A stretch of DNA of 40,003 nucleotides, taken from contig NZ_VDFV01000036.1 of the NCBI RefSeq assembly GCF_006152145.1, positions 1-40,003 on the forward strand, read 5' to 3'. The translations under genes were made by a program, and so were the position numbers. Each line of letters opens with the position of its first letter. Within the stretch, counting starts at the first letter, position 1. The stretch comes from Rubellimicrobium roseum (GTDB lineage: Bacteria; Pseudomonadota; Alphaproteobacteria; Rhodobacterales; Rhodobacteraceae). Positions 1 through 6,839 of this stretch are shown here, in pieces. The notes beneath the pieces are model-generated. The model was not told where the DNA came from. It saw nothing but the letters and a program-made list of their open reading frames with translations, and ran no database searches.

Positions 1-23
1 CCACTATCCGGCCCGGGAAGGGT

Positions 24-63
24 GACAGTTCTACTTTGCCCAGATGAGACAGTTCTACTTTGC
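24..63. repeat. Paired 16-bp direct repeats, possible IS21-type element end
   Basis: The 16-mer GACAGTTCTACTTTGC occurs at 24-39 and again at 48-63, a 24-bp period. Multiple short direct repeats near the termini are typical of IS21-family elements, and a terminal CA dinucleotide lies at 69-70. No transposase is in the window, so the element body would lie to the left of position 1. The IS21 assignment is inference; the repeat itself is seen directly. Confidence 0.45.
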
Positions 64-77
64 GCCTACAGGTCAAA

Positions 78-97
78 GTCGCATAACCTAAATTATG
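78..97. repeat. Left boundary site of the defence island (att-like)
   Basis: GTCGCATAACCTAAATTATG matches the site at 6443-6462 at 17 of 20 positions in direct orientation. Each copy has internal dyad symmetry, CATAA, six bases, then TTATG, as expected of a tyrosine-recombinase crossover site with two arms and a 6-bp spacer. The two copies enclose the zeta-toxin pair through the E1 gene and nothing else. No recombinase gene is visible, so the att interpretation is inference. Confidence 0.5.
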
Positions 98-193
98 TTC
101 ACAACGGAACGCAGCTTCGGCTGCCAGTCGCGTAACAAGCATTGTGTTCTCCGATCGGCTCGGTCGTCGTCGAAGGGCCGTGATCGGCAGCCA

Positions 194-934
194 CTACTGC
201 TCTCTTGGACAGACGATCTCCATCCACTGCGCAATGCCTGGCGCGAGGGGCAGGTCCGGCCCACTTCGAAGGTCGAATACCTCTCTCGTACCGAGTTGCA
301 CCCGGCAGACGGTGAACGCCTCCTTGGGACCACGGCTATTGTCCGTGAAGATGGTGGCGTCCGCAACCGACGAAGCCTGCCGGATGGCCGCTTGGGTGCG
401 AGGGAATCTCTGCAGGAGCTTGTCCGGTGGTACGTCGTGACCGTTCTCCGCCACGCGCGTCTGCACCCGAAGGACTGACAGCCCGGCATTGGCCAGACCG
501 ACGAAGAGCAACAGTACGAAGTACCCGGCTTCCTGCAGATTGCGGATGTCGTCGATCTTCGATTCGAACGTGCCATCCGGCCGAGGTCGCCAGTGGGAAA
601 AGACCGTCTCCATCGCAAACGGGACCTGGGCGACCATGGCGTGGCCAACGAACGCCTGAACGCCGCTCTGGGCTACCTTCATCCAGCTCTCGTCGGTGTC
701 GCGTAACGTTTGCGCCCACTCCACCAGGGCGCCCTGGCTGTTCGGCTCGGGCAAGATCGAAAGCATCATTCGATCTGCGTTGATGAGGGGGATCTGGAGG
801 CGATTGGACAGCCGCTTGTTCCACATCGTGGACTTGCCAGAGCCATTGTGCCCGGCCACGATGATGGCCAGCGGCTTCTCCGTTTCTTCCTGCGCCCTCA
901 AGACCTCGTCAACGGCGTTGTCGAGTAGTCTCAT
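194..934 (-). CDS. Zeta-toxin family kinase
   Basis: The 246-residue protein carries a Walker A motif, GHNGSGKST, near residues 28-36, followed by an NADRM segment that matches the catalytic-Asp region of zeta/PezT toxins. Members of this family phosphorylate UDP-N-acetylglucosamine or related sugar nucleotides and so block cell-wall synthesis, or act on other small substrates. The start overlaps the stop of the upstream gene by an ATGA (931-934), so the two are translationally coupled as in a toxin-antitoxin pair. The length fits the single-domain zeta family. Family assignment is strong; the substrate cannot be read from sequence. Confidence 0.8.
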   Translation of the reverse strand: MRLLDNAVDEVLRAQEETEKPLAIIVAGHNGSGKSTMWNKRLSNRLQIPLINADRMMLSILPEPNSQGALVEWAQTLRDTDESWMKVAQSGVQAFVGHAMVAQVPFAMETVFSHWRPRPDGTFESKIDDIRNLQEAGYFVLLLFVGLANAGLSVLRVQTRVAENGHDVPPDKLLQRFPRTQAAIRQASSVADATIFTDNSRGPKEAFTVCRVQLGTREVFDLRSGPDLPLAPGIAQWMEIVCPREQ

Positions 935-1245
935 TCGATTAGGACGAACGATCCATTCACGAACCGCCCACGCTCGACGCGCTGGTCCATCAGACGAACG
1001 AAGACGTCAGGATCATCCTCGGCGACCGAGTACTGGGGGGTCGACTTCTTAATCCGCAGTGTGACACCGGGCTTGGACACGTTGTCCACGAACCTCTGGA
1101 GGACCTCACGACTGCGCTTGACGTTGACCGTCACCATCTCGGTCGGGGGCTTCTCACTCGACACGGTGACGTCCCCGAAGCGGACCTTCAGGTTCTTCGT
1201 CCGCTGCCTCTTTGGAGTCGTTTGCTTCTTGATAGTCGTTGCCAC
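931..1245 (-). CDS. Small basic protein, putative partner/antitoxin of zeta toxin
   Basis: This protein of about 104 residues has a Lys/Arg/Thr-rich N-terminus (ATTIKKQTTPKRQRTKN) followed by a more structured segment ending NGSFVLIE. I do not recognise a named domain. It is immediately upstream of the zeta-like kinase and overlaps it by ATGA, the arrangement expected of an antitoxin. It does not look like a typical epsilon or PezA antitoxin; in particular no PezA-like helix-turn-helix is evident. The GTG at 1245 was chosen as start because a weak AGG lies just upstream. A TTG at 1284 would add 13 residues but has no visible ribosome binding site. Confidence 0.6.
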   Translation of the reverse strand: MATTIKKQTTPKRQRTKNLKVRFGDVTVSSEKPPTEMVTVNVKRSREVLQRFVDNVSKPGVTLRIKKSTPQYSVAEDDPDVFVRLMDQRVERGRFVNGSFVLIE

Positions 1246-1447
1246 TCGCCTGCCATCCTTGGCCCAGAGTCGTTTCGCGTCCAACTCGTGTGGAGACTAC
1301 GTCCCTAGCGCCCGGAATGCGAGTCAGTTCCCCACGAGGTTGGCCGGCACTCCGGACGGATCTGTGCCAGAAGTTGAGTGCGGCCCAACGTAGGTCAGCC
1401 CCTGCTGCTTGGTGCAGTGGCTTGTCACCCCCTGCTCCGGACGCGAG

Positions 1448-2302
1448 TCACCCCTGCATGACAAGCTCCCGGAAGTCAGTCTCCCGGATGATGCGGATGG
1501 CCACTCCAGCGGCGATCAGGTCCTCAGCCTTGCGGTGCTTCGAACTCTTCTGGTGACCGGCCAGCTTCTGGACATCCATATCTCCAACAACGAGCACCGT
1601 CGTTTGCCTTGTGACCCCTACAGCCACCTCGCACCCGACCGAGGCCGCGAGATCGGCAGCCTCGCGGCGCGGGATCGCAAGCGCGCCCGTGAAGACCAGC
1701 ACTTCGCCGGCCAGCGCTCCGTCCGGGTTTCCCTCTCGCGTGATCGGCCCAGCGAAAGACAGGTCGATTGGCCGCCGCACGCGGAGAAGCGCGCTCTCGA
1801 GGTCAAGACCCCCGTCCCGCATGGCGGCGAGCAGGACATGGCCGCAGGCCTTGGCGTCCTCGAGGGCGTTGTGATGAGCGAAGGTGTAGCCGATCCGGCT
1901 GCAGAGCTTGGACAGCCCGTAGCCGCTGCGGGCGCAGTCCGCCCAGGTCCGTCGAGCAACCTGCGAGGAGTCGAGCCAGCGGCAGGTGGGGGAGGGCAGG
2001 GCGTACCGAGAGGCAGCCTGGTGAATGGCGACCCGATCGAAGTGCGTGTGAGTGACAACGATCTGCTCACCGATATGGCGGTGCAGCTCATCAGTCACCT
2101 CCTCGAACGTCGGCGCCCCTTGGACGTCCTTTTCGCAGATGCCGTGGATGGAGATGTTGAGCGGGTCGAAGTAGTCCTCGGGATTGATCAGCGAGTACCA
2201 CTCGGAGACAAGCTGGCCGTTCTCGAAGACGGCGGCTCCGAGGGAGCAGATCGATGCCATGTCAGCATTGGCCGTCTCGACGTCCAGGGCAACAAATCGC
2301 AT
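1448..2302 (-). CDS. DEDDh 3'-5' exonuclease with C-terminal BRCT domain
   Basis: The N-terminal half (about residues 1-170) is a DnaQ/RNase T-type exonuclease. It has the first acidic motif in ALDVETAN, a central THFD segment and a terminal HNALEDA that supplies the His and Asp of a DEDDh site. The last 90 or so residues (EVLVFTGALAIPRREAADL onward, with TTVLVVGD) match a BRCT domain as found in DNA ligases and in exonuclease-BRCT fusions. The start at 2302 is preferred because GGAGG lies seven bases upstream. A TTG at 2410 would overlap the stop of the WYL regulator gene and add 36 residues but has no clear ribosome binding site. A role in processing invading DNA is plausible from the island context but unproven. 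Confidence 0.82.
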   Translation of the reverse strand: MRFVALDVETANADMASICSLGAAVFENGQLVSEWYSLINPEDYFDPLNISIHGICEKDVQGAPTFEEVTDELHRHIGEQIVVTHTHFDRVAIHQAASRYALPSPTCRWLDSSQVARRTWADCARSGYGLSKLCSRIGYTFAHHNALEDAKACGHVLLAAMRDGGLDLESALLRVRRPIDLSFAGPITREGNPDGALAGEVLVFTGALAIPRREAADLAASVGCEVAVGVTRQTTVLVVGDMDVQKLAGHQKSSKHRKAEDLIAAGVAIRIIRETDFRELVMQG

Positions 2303-2406
2303 CGGGGCACCTCCCACATCAAGCGGACGATAGTCATGCGGTTCGCCTTTCAGCAAGCGTCGTGCCTGGAACTGCCGAAGGTTGCCTTGGTAGCGGACGA
2401 GGTCGG

Positions 2407-3324
2407 TCAAGCAGCGATGCCAGGCGCCGCGTCCCGGATCAGATCCTCCATACGTCGCCGTATTTCAGCTCGACGCTCGGCAACCTCACCGCGATTTAGA
2501 AGCACCAGCTGCAAGCGTTTCGGCGCTATGCTATCTGCGTCGAGATCGAGGTTGAGCTGGCTTTCAAGATAGTAGGACGAGCAAACGCTCGTCCGGACGA
2601 GAACCGAACCGCGCTGCATGCCGTAATCGGCCTCTATCGCCGATCGCATCTTCGGTGGAAGACGCGGGTTTGCCGCAAGTTGCATCTCTATCGGCTCGGT
2701 CCATTCCAGATCCCACGATGCACTCGCTCTTGTTTTGTACTCCTTGCCGAGCTCGCTCAGTCGGCTGATGACGAAATCGCGGAAACTGAATGCGCGAAAG
2801 CAGAATGCACGTACGTGCCATCGCTGCCCATCGAAGCCAAGTGCATGAGGTGCAATAACACGTCGGGCCGTCTTGTCCTCGGAAAAGGATAGGTAATTTA
2901 CCTCAAGCTCCTCTTTTTCCCGGATGCAACGAACGAGCCTCCGCAATACTTCGGGATCATAGTGCCGCTGAAGTCGAGGAACCCTCGCGAAGGTGGGAGG
3001 TCGACCGATCCAAGAGTCTCCAGGTCCAAGCCCTCCACTCGCCAGTGAGCGCAATTGCGCGAAATAGGCTTCGGCTGAAGGCTTGATGAGGACTGGCCTG
3101 AAATCAGGTCCTGCCACATAGGTCTTGGCGGTCTTGTCATAGAGCAGGTTGTTAGGCGCGATCTGATCATAGCGGGCGAGGTCCTGGGAAGCTTGCGGCA
3201 CGCTGATGCCGAAGAAGCGGACCAGGTCAGGTCGATTGATGCGGCCCTCCCAGTAAAGGCGCAGCTCGATGAAGTTCAGCCGGCGCTCGACGTTCCAGCG
3301 CAGGGGCCCGCGATCCTCGTCCAT
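2407..3324 (-). CDS. WYL-domain transcriptional regulator (CapW/BrxR-like)
   Basis: The protein of about 305 residues starts with a winged-helix-like segment (RWNVERRLNFIELRLYWEG, then SVPQASQDLARY). The WYL region lies around EELEVNYLSFSEDKTARRVIAPHAL and GQRWHVRAFCF, and a C-terminal extension follows. This architecture is that of BrxR/CapW repressors that control BREX and CBASS defence loci; the domain is thought to sense a ligand such as nucleic acid. The start at ATG 3324 has GGAGG five bases upstream, better than the GTG at 3354. It is divergent from the ubiquitin-like operon, with a 100-bp shared control region, and is the likely regulator of that operon. This link is inferred from position. 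Confidence 0.85.
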   Translation of the reverse strand: MDEDRGPLRWNVERRLNFIELRLYWEGRINRPDLVRFFGISVPQASQDLARYDQIAPNNLLYDKTAKTYVAGPDFRPVLIKPSAEAYFAQLRSLASGGLGPGDSWIGRPPTFARVPRLQRHYDPEVLRRLVRCIREKEELEVNYLSFSEDKTARRVIAPHALGFDGQRWHVRAFCFRAFSFRDFVISRLSELGKEYKTRASASWDLEWTEPIEMQLAANPRLPPKMRSAIEADYGMQRGSVLVRTSVCSSYYLESQLNLDLDADSIAPKRLQLVLLNRGEVAERRAEIRRRMEDLIRDAAPGIAA

Positions 3325-3342
3325 GGTCTCCTCCGTTTTGAT

Positions 3343-3350
3343 CTGTACAG
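3343..3350. promoter_or_regulatory. Palindrome CTGTACAG, candidate operator
   Basis: A perfect 8-bp palindrome sits in the divergent control region between the WYL regulator and the ubiquitin-like operon. Five bases downstream is TTGACC (3355-3360), which could be a -35 element for the plus-strand operon, although no good -10 follows at 17 bp. BrxR/CapW proteins bind inverted repeats in exactly such positions. The palindrome is short, so the assignment is weak. Confidence 0.3.
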
Positions 3351-3424
3351 TCACTTGACCCGTCGCCTAAAGCAACCCATCTAGTTTCTATGCCCAATCG
3401 GGGCGGTCTGAGGAGCTTGAGGTG

Positions 3425-3727
3425 ATGAGCGACAAGAGCAACCATAAGAAGGGAGATGATCACGGGGACGGAGGCGACAAGAAGGTCGACCTCACGCTCG
3501 TGGTCAGCAGCACCGAGGTGACGGTGAAGGCGAAGCTTGAGGACACCCTCCTTGAGGTCGCGGAAATCGCCCTGAAGAAGAGCGAGAACCTGGGGCGTCC
3601 CGTCGCCGACTGGGTTCTGCGCAAAGAGGACGGTGAGGAGCTCGACCTGAGCCGGACTGTTGCCTCCTATGGCTTCAACGACGGTGACCTGCTTTCGCTC
3701 GCCTTGAAGGCCGGGGTCGCCGGGTGA
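3425..3727 (+). CDS. Ubiquitin-like modifier protein
   Basis: This 100-residue protein has a charged, disordered N-terminus of about 20 residues (HKKGDDHGDGGDKK). A beta-grasp-like core follows: VDLTLVVSSTEVTVKAKLED, a helix (LLEVAEIALKKSEN), then DWVLRKEDGEELD and GDLLSLALKAGVAG. The pattern resembles the prokaryotic Ub-like/DUF2604 group found beside E1 and JAB genes. It ends in Ala-Gly rather than Gly-Gly with nothing to trim, so it may already be in mature form. AGGAG (3411-3415) precedes ATG 3425 by nine bases; an in-frame GTG at 3422 is an alternative. The stop overlaps the next start (GTGA), the first link in a coupled four-gene operon. Confidence 0.78.
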   Translation: MSDKSNHKKGDDHGDGGDKKVDLTLVVSSTEVTVKAKLEDTLLEVAEIALKKSENLGRPVADWVLRKEDGEELDLSRTVASYGFNDGDLLSLALKAGVAG

Positions 3728-4272
3728 CTGAGCAGGTCGTCGATCCGGCGGTCTCGCGGACAAAGTTCGAGCGCGAGCTGGAGCAGTTCCGCCGTCTGGA
3801 GGCTATGCACCGGCAACGCGGTTGGTGGGTAATGTCCGCAGAGTTTCCGGTCGTGCAGATCGCATTCGCCACGCCACACTGTCGGCCTGTGTCGATTGCG
3901 GTCTGCGCCAGGATCGACTTCACCAACTACGACCTGTGGGCGCCATCAGTCATGTTTGTCGATCCGTTCACCGGACAGCCACTCACGCTGGAACAGGTAG
4001 GCGTCCCCTTCGGCCGCGCTCTTCCCGATGGAACGGTCCAGCAGATGATCCAGGGGCACCCAGGCCGTCCGGCGTTCCTGTGCCTTCCGGGCGTGCGGGA
4101 GTACCATGAGCATCCTGCTCACAGCGGAGACAGTTGGCTCCTGCATCGCGGCAAGGGGGAGGGGGGACTCTACTTCCTTGTGGACAAGATCTCCACCTAT
4201 GGATCGGAGTCGATCAGGGGGATGCGAGTCGACATGACCATTGGCCTTCAGCAGGGCGTCTATCCCGTATGA
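3724..4272 (+). CDS. E2-like / predicted metal-binding CEHH protein of Ubl operon
   Basis: This 182-residue protein begins with a helical segment (SRTKFERELEQFRRLE). Beta-rich sequence with NYDLWAPSVMFVDPFTG follows, then a Cys/His-rich block: FLCLPGVREYHEHPAHSGDSW (Cys120, Glu126, His128, His130, His133, Trp138). The HP...FLCL...W arrangement recalls the active-site region of E2 conjugating enzymes. The Cys-Glu-His-His set recalls the predicted metal-binding CEHH domain described for prokaryotic Ub-like operons. It starts with GTG overlapping the Ubl stop, and its own stop overlaps the JAB gene. The likely role is transfer of the modifier to a target; whether Cys120 is catalytic or a metal ligand cannot be decided here. 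Confidence 0.7.
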   Translation: MTEQVVDPAVSRTKFERELEQFRRLEAMHRQRGWWVMSAEFPVVQIAFATPHCRPVSIAVCARIDFTNYDLWAPSVMFVDPFTGQPLTLEQVGVPFGRALPDGTVQQMIQGHPGRPAFLCLPGVREYHEHPAHSGDSWLLHRGKGEGGLYFLVDKISTYGSESIRGMRVDMTIGLQQGVYPV

Positions 4273-4784
4273 GTGTCAGTCTGACGACGATCGAAAGGGT
4301 GCTCGTACCAGTCTCGATAATTGAAGAGACGCAAGGCCATCTTCGAGCAGCCGGCTCCGCAGGTCTTGAGGGGATGGCGCTCTGGGCGGGGCAGGCGCAA
4401 GGCGCTCAGTTCCAGGTGCGTTCTGTCGTCATCCCACAGCAGCAGGGCCATCGGACCGAGCATGGTCTGGCCGTCTCGGTTCCCGGGCCGGAGCTCCATC
4501 GCATCAACATGATGCTGCATCGTGCTCGGCTCCGATTGGTCGCGCAGATCCATAGTCACCCGACTGAGGCCTACCACAGCGATACAGATGATCGGTACGC
4601 CATCGCTACAGCTCTCGGGTCCTTGTCCATCGTGGTGCCGGACTTCGCAGTCCGTCCGTTCCGGCCCGATGACTGTGCGGCCTACCGCCTGTCCGTGAGA
4701 CCTTGGTGGCAGTTCTCGTCAGAGCCGTATTGGCGAGAGCTGCCTCCAACTGAGCTCGCCCGCACACTCCAGATCACGAGCTGA
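4269..4784 (+). CDS. JAB/JAMM-family metalloprotease (deconjugase)
   Basis: This 171-residue protein has the JAMM zinc signature: Glu34 in GLEGMALW, then His95-Ser-His97-Pro, six residues, Ser104 and Asp107 (IHSHPTEAYHSDTDD). In families linked to ubiquitin-like operons these enzymes process the modifier C-terminus or release it from targets (as BilD and Cap3 do). All metal ligands and the catalytic Glu are present, so it should be active. The ATG overlaps the preceding stop (ATGA), and only three bases separate its stop from the E1 gene. Confidence 0.85.
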   Translation: MSVSLTTIERVLVPVSIIEETQGHLRAAGSAGLEGMALWAGQAQGAQFQVRSVVIPQQQGHRTEHGLAVSVPGPELHRINMMLHRARLRLVAQIHSHPTEAYHSDTDDRYAIATALGSLSIVVPDFAVRPFRPDDCAAYRLSVRPWWQFSSEPYWRELPPTELARTLQITS

Positions 4785-4787
4785 AAC

Positions 4788-6368
4788 ATGGCCCTGGCCA
4801 ACTTCTTCGATCGCTCGCTCTTGAGTGCCGTGCAGGTGCTCCAAGGCAGCAACCCTGCCGAGCTCCGGGCCCGGCTCGAAGCGCATATCGTCGAGCTGGC
4901 CTTTGACGGATTGGCAGCAGGTGCCGCCGAGGGGCGTGCGGGCCTGGATCTCGCGGTTCGCCTCTTGGCGCGCCTATATCCGACTATTCGCCTGACACCG
5001 TTGGACAAAGGAGCCGAGGCACTTGCGGGCGAGCTGATTACCCTTGCGCTGTCGATCAACCACGACCTGGAGACGGCGCCCGCCGGCGAGAGCACGGTAC
5101 GTCTGATCTTTGGCGGATCACCTGCACGCGAGGGTCCTCCAACGATCTACGGAGGGTCGGAAGGCTGGCTGGCTAAGGTCTCCACCAGGGGTCCAGTTGG
5201 CGTAGGAGGGACCGCTCTCCCGTTCGGAGCCGGCGCCGCGGCCTGCCTGGGCGCGGCAAACGTCTTTCGTTCCATCTTCGCCGATCTCCTCCCGGCATCG
5301 GCAGGTCTGGACGCCGACGCGCGACTTTCGCTCCTCGACTTCTCGACAGGTGCTGCGGCCACTCAGGGCGACGATGCGCCGGATGTGGACCTTGGGCTCA
5401 CCCACCTGGCTGGCCTTGGGGCGATCGGGAACGGGGTGATTTGGGCCCTAGCTCGGATGCCGCACCTGACGGGGGCGTTGCATCTGGTCGACCATGAGGT
5501 GGTCGATCTCTCGAACCTGCAGCGATACGTCCTCGCGCGTCAGTCGGACGTGGGGCGTGTCAAAGTCGAGATCGCCCGCGAGGCGCTTCTGGCCGGTAGG
5601 ACATCGTTGGTGCCGGTGCCGTTCCACCAGAGGTGGGCTGAGTACATTGCCGGGCAGGGGCACCGGCCCATGGCCAGGGTGGTGACAGCTCTGGATACCG
5701 CAAAGGACCGGATTGCGGTGCAGGCGTCCCTGCCGGCTCGCATCCTCAATGCTTGGACCCAGGCGGGAGACCTGGGCGTTTCGCAACATGGCTTTCTTGG
5801 GGACGAGGCCTGCCTGGCCTGCCTATATCTGCCCCAGGGAGCTGTCTCCAACGAGGATGAGGTCATCGCTCGCGCGCTGGCCCTTCCGTTGGAACAGCCC
5901 GTGCTGCTCGATCTTCGTGAGCGACTGGTCAACGGACAAGCGGTGGGCGAGACATTCGTGCGGGATGCGGCGGCACGCCTGGGGCTCGAACCCGCGAGCC
6001 TTCTGGGCTTCTCGGGGGAGCCGCTTCGACAGTTCTATGCTAAGGCCGTCTGTGGAGCGCAGGTCATTCAGCCGCAGGCCGGGCGTGGACCAGTCGAGGT
6101 ACCGCTCGCCTTTCAGTCCGCCATGGCCGGGGTCATGTTGGCCGCGAACCTGGTGGCGGAGGCAGGAGGCCTTCGAGCTTCGCCGCTGAAGACGACGACC
6201 GTGTTGGACATGATGCGCCCCCTTGGACGTCGGCTGGGGATACGAGTCTTGAAGCCTGCGCCGACTGCTGCGGCCAATTGCATCTGCCAGGATCCCGACT
6301 TCATTGCGGCCTATCGGCGGAAGCACGACAAGCCCGAAAACAAGAGAAGGCCAAGAAGGCGCGGCTAA
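4788..6368 (+). CDS. ThiF/E1-like adenylyltransferase
   Basis: This 526-residue protein has an N-terminal region of about 200 residues without an obvious motif. An E1 adenylation domain follows: GLGAIGNG (209-216), Asp235 in LVDHEVVDLSNLQRY with Arg246, Lys259 in GRVKVE, and Asp303 in LDTAKD. Zinc-type cysteines are visible as CLAC (342-345) and CIC (498-500). Cys422 in KAVCGAQV is a candidate active-site cysteine. The enzyme would adenylate the C-terminus of the ubiquitin-like protein and pass it to the E2-like protein. The very basic tail (KRRPRRRG) is notable. It is the last gene of the operon, and the right island boundary site lies 75 bp downstream. Confidence 0.85.
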   Translation: MALANFFDRSLLSAVQVLQGSNPAELRARLEAHIVELAFDGLAAGAAEGRAGLDLAVRLLARLYPTIRLTPLDKGAEALAGELITLALSINHDLETAPAGESTVRLIFGGSPAREGPPTIYGGSEGWLAKVSTRGPVGVGGTALPFGAGAAACLGAANVFRSIFADLLPASAGLDADARLSLLDFSTGAAATQGDDAPDVDLGLTHLAGLGAIGNGVIWALARMPHLTGALHLVDHEVVDLSNLQRYVLARQSDVGRVKVEIAREALLAGRTSLVPVPFHQRWAEYIAGQGHRPMARVVTALDTAKDRIAVQASLPARILNAWTQAGDLGVSQHGFLGDEACLACLYLPQGAVSNEDEVIARALALPLEQPVLLDLRERLVNGQAVGETFVRDAAARLGLEPASLLGFSGEPLRQFYAKAVCGAQVIQPQAGRGPVEVPLAFQSAMAGVMLAANLVAEAGGLRASPLKTTTVLDMMRPLGRRLGIRVLKPAPTAAANCICQDPDFIAAYRRKHDKPENKRRPRRRG

Positions 6369-6442
6369 GTCGGGCAGGGGAATTAATACTCGCGTCTCGG
6401 CTGCACGGACGACCGTCAGCTTGAGCCAATGCTGCTTCGCTT

Positions 6443-6462
6443 GTCGCATAATCTATCTTATG
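6443..6462. repeat. Right boundary site of the defence island (att-like)
   Basis: GTCGCATAATCTATCTTATG is the partner of the site at 78-97 (17 of 20 identical, same orientation). Its symmetry is extended by imperfect outer bases, TTGTC on the left and GACAA on the right. Beyond it the sequence is unusually AT-rich for this window (ACAATTATATCAATGGCTTA). The 6369-6629 stretch holds no other feature I can support. Confidence 0.5.
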
Positions 6463-6629
6463 ACAATTATATCAATGGCTTATCTTGAGATCGTAAGCCT
6501 GGGCACCGTCGCAGGTCTTGGCAAGGCGACGCGTCAGGCCTGCATTCCTGAGCAATGTTTGGATGACGGCTCTTTGCAACTAGCTCCGCCGGCATGCACG
6601 CCTCTTGCGTCCCCATGCTGGCGTGCGGC

Positions 6630-6839
6630 TCAGGAGCGCGCGCGCAGCCTCGGGCCTGGCTCCGGTAGGTGGTCCAGTGCCTGCACGAAGGCGCCGTAGC
6701 AACCATCATCGAGCGTGAAGAGGCACCGGCCGAGGCGCAAGTCGATGGCGTGCCGCTGGGCGCTGTCGGCCATGGCTTCGCCATGCGTCTTTCCCAGCGT
6801 CGACGACGTGGCGTCGACTGTCCTAGTGGGCTTGGGCAT
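6630..6839 (-). pseudogene. DUF1778 (TacA-type) antitoxin remnant
   Basis: The 69-codon frame ends with RCLFTLDDGCYGAFVQALD followed by PEPGPRLRA. This resembles the C-terminal part of DUF1778/TacA antitoxins, in which a conserved Leu-Asp helix region is followed by a Pro-Asn-Arg-Leu motif that contacts the GNAT toxin. The start of the family seems present as IDLRL, but the ribbon-helix-helix and long helix between the two parts are missing, so it looks internally deleted. No GNAT toxin gene follows. It overlaps the 3' end of the HigA-like gene by 17 bp. Confidence 0.45.

Noticed and set aside
1409-2572. Plus-strand open frame (387 codons)
   Set aside because: Antisense to the exonuclease-BRCT gene, which carries the catalytic motifs.
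3425-6368. Type II CBASS locus
   Set aside because: E1 and JAB functions are present, but there is no CD-NTase or effector gene and the E1 and E2-like functions are separate proteins with a Ubl gene.
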